From Symbiodinium natans (Eukaryota; Sar; Dinophyceae; Suessiales; Symbiodiniaceae): a DNA stretch of 64,000 nt. The notes beneath the pieces are model-generated. The model did not search any database. It saw only the letters and a program-made list of their open reading frames with translations, and was not told the origin of the DNA. How positions within the stretch are numbered: the first letter of the stretch is position 1; each line of letters opens with the position of its first letter. The translations under genes were made by a program, and so were the position numbers. Location: assembly GCA_905221605.1 (NCBI GenBank), contig CAJNDS010000293.1, forward strand, positions 51,001-115,000. The letters are read 5' to 3'. Positions 61,101-64,000 of the stretch are shown here, piece by piece.

Positions 61101-61354
61101 TGATGATGAAGAAGGTTATGAGCAAGTTATTACAGGCTTCGTTGGGTTAGTTTAAGGTTTAGGATGAAAAAGGTTATGGGTTATGAGCAAGTTATTACAG
61201 GCTTCGTTGGGTTAGCTTAAGGTTTAGGATGATGAAGAAGGTTATGAGCAAGTTATTACAGGCTTCGTTGGGTGAGTTTAAGGTTTAGGATGAAGAAGGT
61301 TATGGGTTCTGAGCAAGTTATTACAGGCTTCGTTGTGTTAGCTTAAGGTTTAGT
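61101..61354. repeat. Four tandem units of about 63 bp
   Basis: Each contains GAGCAAGTTATTACAGGCTT and ends in AAGGTTTAG. Two sub-types alternate, differing by an extra GGTT(A/C)T. Confidence 0.95.
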
Positions 61355-61427
61355 ACTGAGACAATCAACAATTTCCTACATGTTTACGAAACGATTGGCT
61401 GACCATTTAGCTCATCATGCTACCTGG

Positions 61428-62292
61428 TTAGTAACTTGATTTTGTCGTACATGGTGTCAGCATGGAGCAAGAAATAAGGCTGTCACACATGCAACGATGG
61501 TCAAAATTTCCAAAGTGCAGAAACGTGTTCGAGGAGGGCGGTATCATGCAAAGGCACAGCCACTGGATCATCTCGTTCCAGCCAAACAGCGTGTGGCGAT
61601 GGATCGCTTGCAAGGCCAATCTGTCCAGCACAGCCCTGCGATCTTACAGGTGCTGCAGGTGGCATTTCATCAAGCCACAGCCCATTTCTGCCCTTCGTCA
61701 AAGAAGAGCACCACGTCACCAAAACTGACAGTTCCATTCTGGCACCGTGCGCTGCTCGCCGCACAGGGCAAGCCTTGCAACCCCGGCCAAATCATGTTGA
61801 CCAGCACCGTGTCCTTGGCAGGTTTGGGGTTCAGCAAAGGAAGCCTGTTGTCCATCCGTTCTGCTTGCGCCAACATGTGAAGCTCATCTGTGACAACCTC
61901 CCACGTTGCCGATTCTTCAAAGAAGGTTGTGTTCTGCAGCAAGTTGGTTTTCCGGGATATCTGTTTGTGTTTTCGGGATATACAGGCAGTGTGCTTTGTC
62001 ACACAGCAAGCAAAATGGAAGAGCCAATGGAATTTTTTTGCGAAAAGGCCAGATGCTCTCCATCCCCTTCACTCCATGCTGGCGGAGAAGGAAGGTTCTG
62101 CTCTTGCAGGGAACCGAACATGTTTCCTCGTCCAGCAAAAGCATGCGACTGCCCGGAGCCTTCTAAGGCGACCAGCCAACACAATGAGCCTGCAAAGGCT
62201 GAAGCAAACAAGACAACATCGGCGAGTGCATTGCGATACTGCATGGACAAAGGAATAAAGGAGCCTGGGTAGGCTGCGCTTCCTCTATTCAC
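61428..62292 (-). pseudogene. Degenerate hypothetical gene
   Basis: The minus strand gives the more coding-like peptides: frame 62144-61917 (motif LDEETCSVPCKSRTFLLRQ), then frame 62002-61670 (motif FFEESATWEVVTDELHML and DVVLFFDEGQKW), then frame 61764-61501. These overlap end to end as if one gene carried frameshifts. Plus-strand frames also exist, so the strand is uncertain. No family is recognised. Confidence 0.35.
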
Positions 62293-63056
62293 GACAAATC
62301 ATACGTGAAAAATCCCGAGAGTGCAATTGGGTTTCCATGATTTCCGATTGCCTGATGCAGTCTGCAGGCATGCGCAATCTGTCACAGCAGATCATTCATT
62401 TCTTGCTCGATGCTTGTGTTTATTCGTTTTAGCCTATTTATAATTCGTTTTCTAGAGAAATAGCAGCATTAGTTAGCCCTTTATTATTTCACCTAGCCAA
62501 TTTATTGCAGTTAACTAATTGGGGTATTTTGCTTTACCTAAAACAAGTACCCATTCAATTTCTTACCACCTTTACATAAAGACACAATAACTCTGCGATA
62601 TAATTAACATGCTTGGCCCAACGATAATGGGTTAAAACAGCTTATAACAATATATTACTGGGATGTAAGCTGCTTATAACCTTCCAGGGCAACATCGCCC
62701 ATGAGCAAACAGCCGACCCCTCTGAGTGTTCTAGTCGCGGGGTTCGCGAGTTCGCACGCGCGCGGTGGCTCGTGCTGATTTTCGGATGGTGCATGGGGCC
62801 TTCTTGGACTGAGGGGAGCCACGCGCTGCCTCTGGAGTCCAGGCGGGGGGTTGGGGGGTTTAGGGTGGTTTTGGGTCTTACTTTGTCTGGGCTCGTTTTG
62901 GGGGGTTTTGGGGGGGGGGGGGGATTTTGGGGGGTTTGGGGGGGGTTTTGGTCCTGGGTTTTCAGGGGCTTGAGGTTTGCTGGGTTGCGCGGAATGAGGG
63001 CCGTGGCTAGAGAGTTTCGGAAAGTGCTGGTATTTGAGGTATTTCGGAGGGCGTAG
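62293..63056. other. AT-rich island then G-run region, no gene
   Basis: 62390-62690 is markedly AT-rich, like the viral island, but has no long frame. 62860-62950 has several long G-runs, including one of about 14 G, which could form G-quadruplex structures. Confidence 0.5.
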
Positions 63057-63182
63057 GTACTTGGAGGTTCATGGGTACTTATAAGACCAATTGTAAGTCT
63101 AAGTATAACCTACTTAGGTGACTTAGGGGGCTTGTAAGTACAGTTATAATTGGGGTTATAAGTGCCCTGAACCTCCAAGTAG
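63057..63182. repeat. Inverted repeat with about 38-bp arms
   Basis: Arms at 63058-63096 and 63144-63181, starting TACTTGGAGGTTCA, are complementary with a few mismatches around a 47-base loop. The layout is MITE- or foldback-like. Confidence 0.8.
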
Positions 63183-63242
63183 GTATTGAGGGAGTTTTGA
63201 TGGAGCTGCTCTCGCCGATCGATTTGCTGCTCTCTGAACTCC

Positions 63243-63686
63243 GTAAACCCTAACCCTAAACTCTAAACCCTAAACCCTCAACCCTAAACCCTAAACCCGA
63301 ACTCCTCAAACATGCCAAACCTTCAAGAGAGGGCTTCTCTGGGTGCACGGGCAGGACTCCGGAATGCGCCAGGGACCTGATGGCGGCTGCAGGCATGGGT
63401 TGAAGGGGTTCGGGTTTAGGGTTTAGGGTTTAGGGTTTAGGGTTCAGGGTTCAGGGTTTAGGGTTTAGGGTTTAGGGTTTAGGGTTTAGGGTTTAGGGTT
63501 TAGAGTTTAGGCTTTAGGGTTTAGGGTTTAGGGTTTGGGCTATTGGGGTATTCGAGGTTGCCGGCGTTTCGACGTTTTTCAACCTTAAGAGGCAAACAGC
63601 TTGCTGTTTTGCTTCCAATCTCTTCTGCAAAGTTAGGGCTACGTCAGGGTACGTACCCTAAACCTTAAACCCTAAACCCTAAACTT
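63243..63686. repeat. CCCTAAA, TTTAGGG and CCCTAAA arrays
   Basis: CCCTAAA at 63243-63300, TTTAGGG at 63411-63535 (about 17 units) and short CCCTAAA at 63655-63686. Confidence 0.9.
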
Positions 63687-63709
63687 TTTAGGATTTCGGG
63701 TCTATCTGC

Positions 63710-64000
63710 CCACCGGTGTTTTCAGCAATCGGCCACCGGTGTTTTGAGATTTCGGTCAATCGGCCACCGGTGATTTTCAGATCATCGGTGTATGGTTTCG
63801 GGTTCAGGGCCTGGGGTTTGGGGCCTCGGGTTTAGGGGTCCGGTCCACAGCAGGGTGCAGGTTCAGGACCTGGATTTAGGGTTCGGGGCCTGGGGTTTGA
63901 GTTTCAGGGCATAGGGTTTAAGGTTCATGGGCCATGGTGTCGGGTTCAGGGCTCAAGGTTTCGGATATTTTTTTGTCACAGCCTTGCTTGCATCAAATAT
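63710..64000. repeat. CCACCGGTG repeats and decayed GGTTCAGGG units
   Basis: CCACCGGTG followed by (T/A)TTT occurs three times between 63710 and 63776. The rest is decayed G-rich telomere-like sequence. No gene. Confidence 0.7.

Noticed and set aside
62860-62950. 94-codon frame in the G-run region
   Set aside because: It is a Gly/Val/Leu-rich readout of G and T runs.

Overview
The window looks like repeat-rich nuclear DNA of a dinoflagellate, probably Symbiodiniaceae-like. This is inferred from plant-type TTTAGGG/CCCTAAA repeats, long one-strand runs of GC-rich intron-poor genes, Ty1/copia elements with large extra domains, and several dinoflagellate-style proteins of unknown function. No rRNA, tRNA, CRISPR array or bacterial-type operon was recognised. 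Most coding units are broken, so the window reads mainly as a record of mobile elements and endogenous viruses.

Layout: (1) 1-17.2 kb is a mosaic of two sources. One is a GC-rich Polinton-like/adintovirus-like virus: a small membrane-type protein, a double jelly-roll major capsid protein, a fibre with a peptidase-S74 tail, and an rve integrase. The other is a giant host-element polyprotein with a glycosyltransferase-like region, an alpha/beta-hydrolase region and an Upf1-like SF1 helicase. Segments of the two alternate at breakpoints inside genes, and both halves of each cut viral gene are still present. A 2OG-dioxygenase-like fragment also lies here. (2) 17.6-24.2 kb holds four minus-strand genes of unknown function; the largest has an HMG-box-like segment. 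Degenerate telomere-like repeats separate some of them. (3) 24.5-36.2 kb is a second copy of the giant polyprotein element without virus. Its glycosyltransferase-like part is on the minus strand and its helicase part on the plus strand. Both copies are pseudogenes with different lesions, so neither is the active source. (4) 36.8-47.1 kb is a Ty1/copia element: gag, protease, integrase, RT-RNase H, a C-terminal extra domain and a downstream membrane ORF. A 2 kb nest of simple repeats and a terminal-inverted-repeat element interrupts gag. (5) 47-64 kb is mostly non-coding, with more than twenty CCCTAAA/TTTAGGG arrays in both orientations. It also holds a reverse transcriptase relic and, at 53.76-57.0 kb, a sharply AT-rich viral island with an S74 fibre tail, an A32-type packaging ATPase, a zinc-finger protein and small ORFs.

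How the parts relate: in the GC-rich virus the spacing is tight (a 4-base overlap, a 9-base gap and a 6-base gap), as expected for a Polinton-like genome. The AT-rich island is a different viral lineage by composition and by its fibre tail. Telomere-like arrays flank it on both sides and point toward it. The giant polyprotein element, the reciprocal virus/helicase mosaic and the telomere-flanked viral island are the most novel features.
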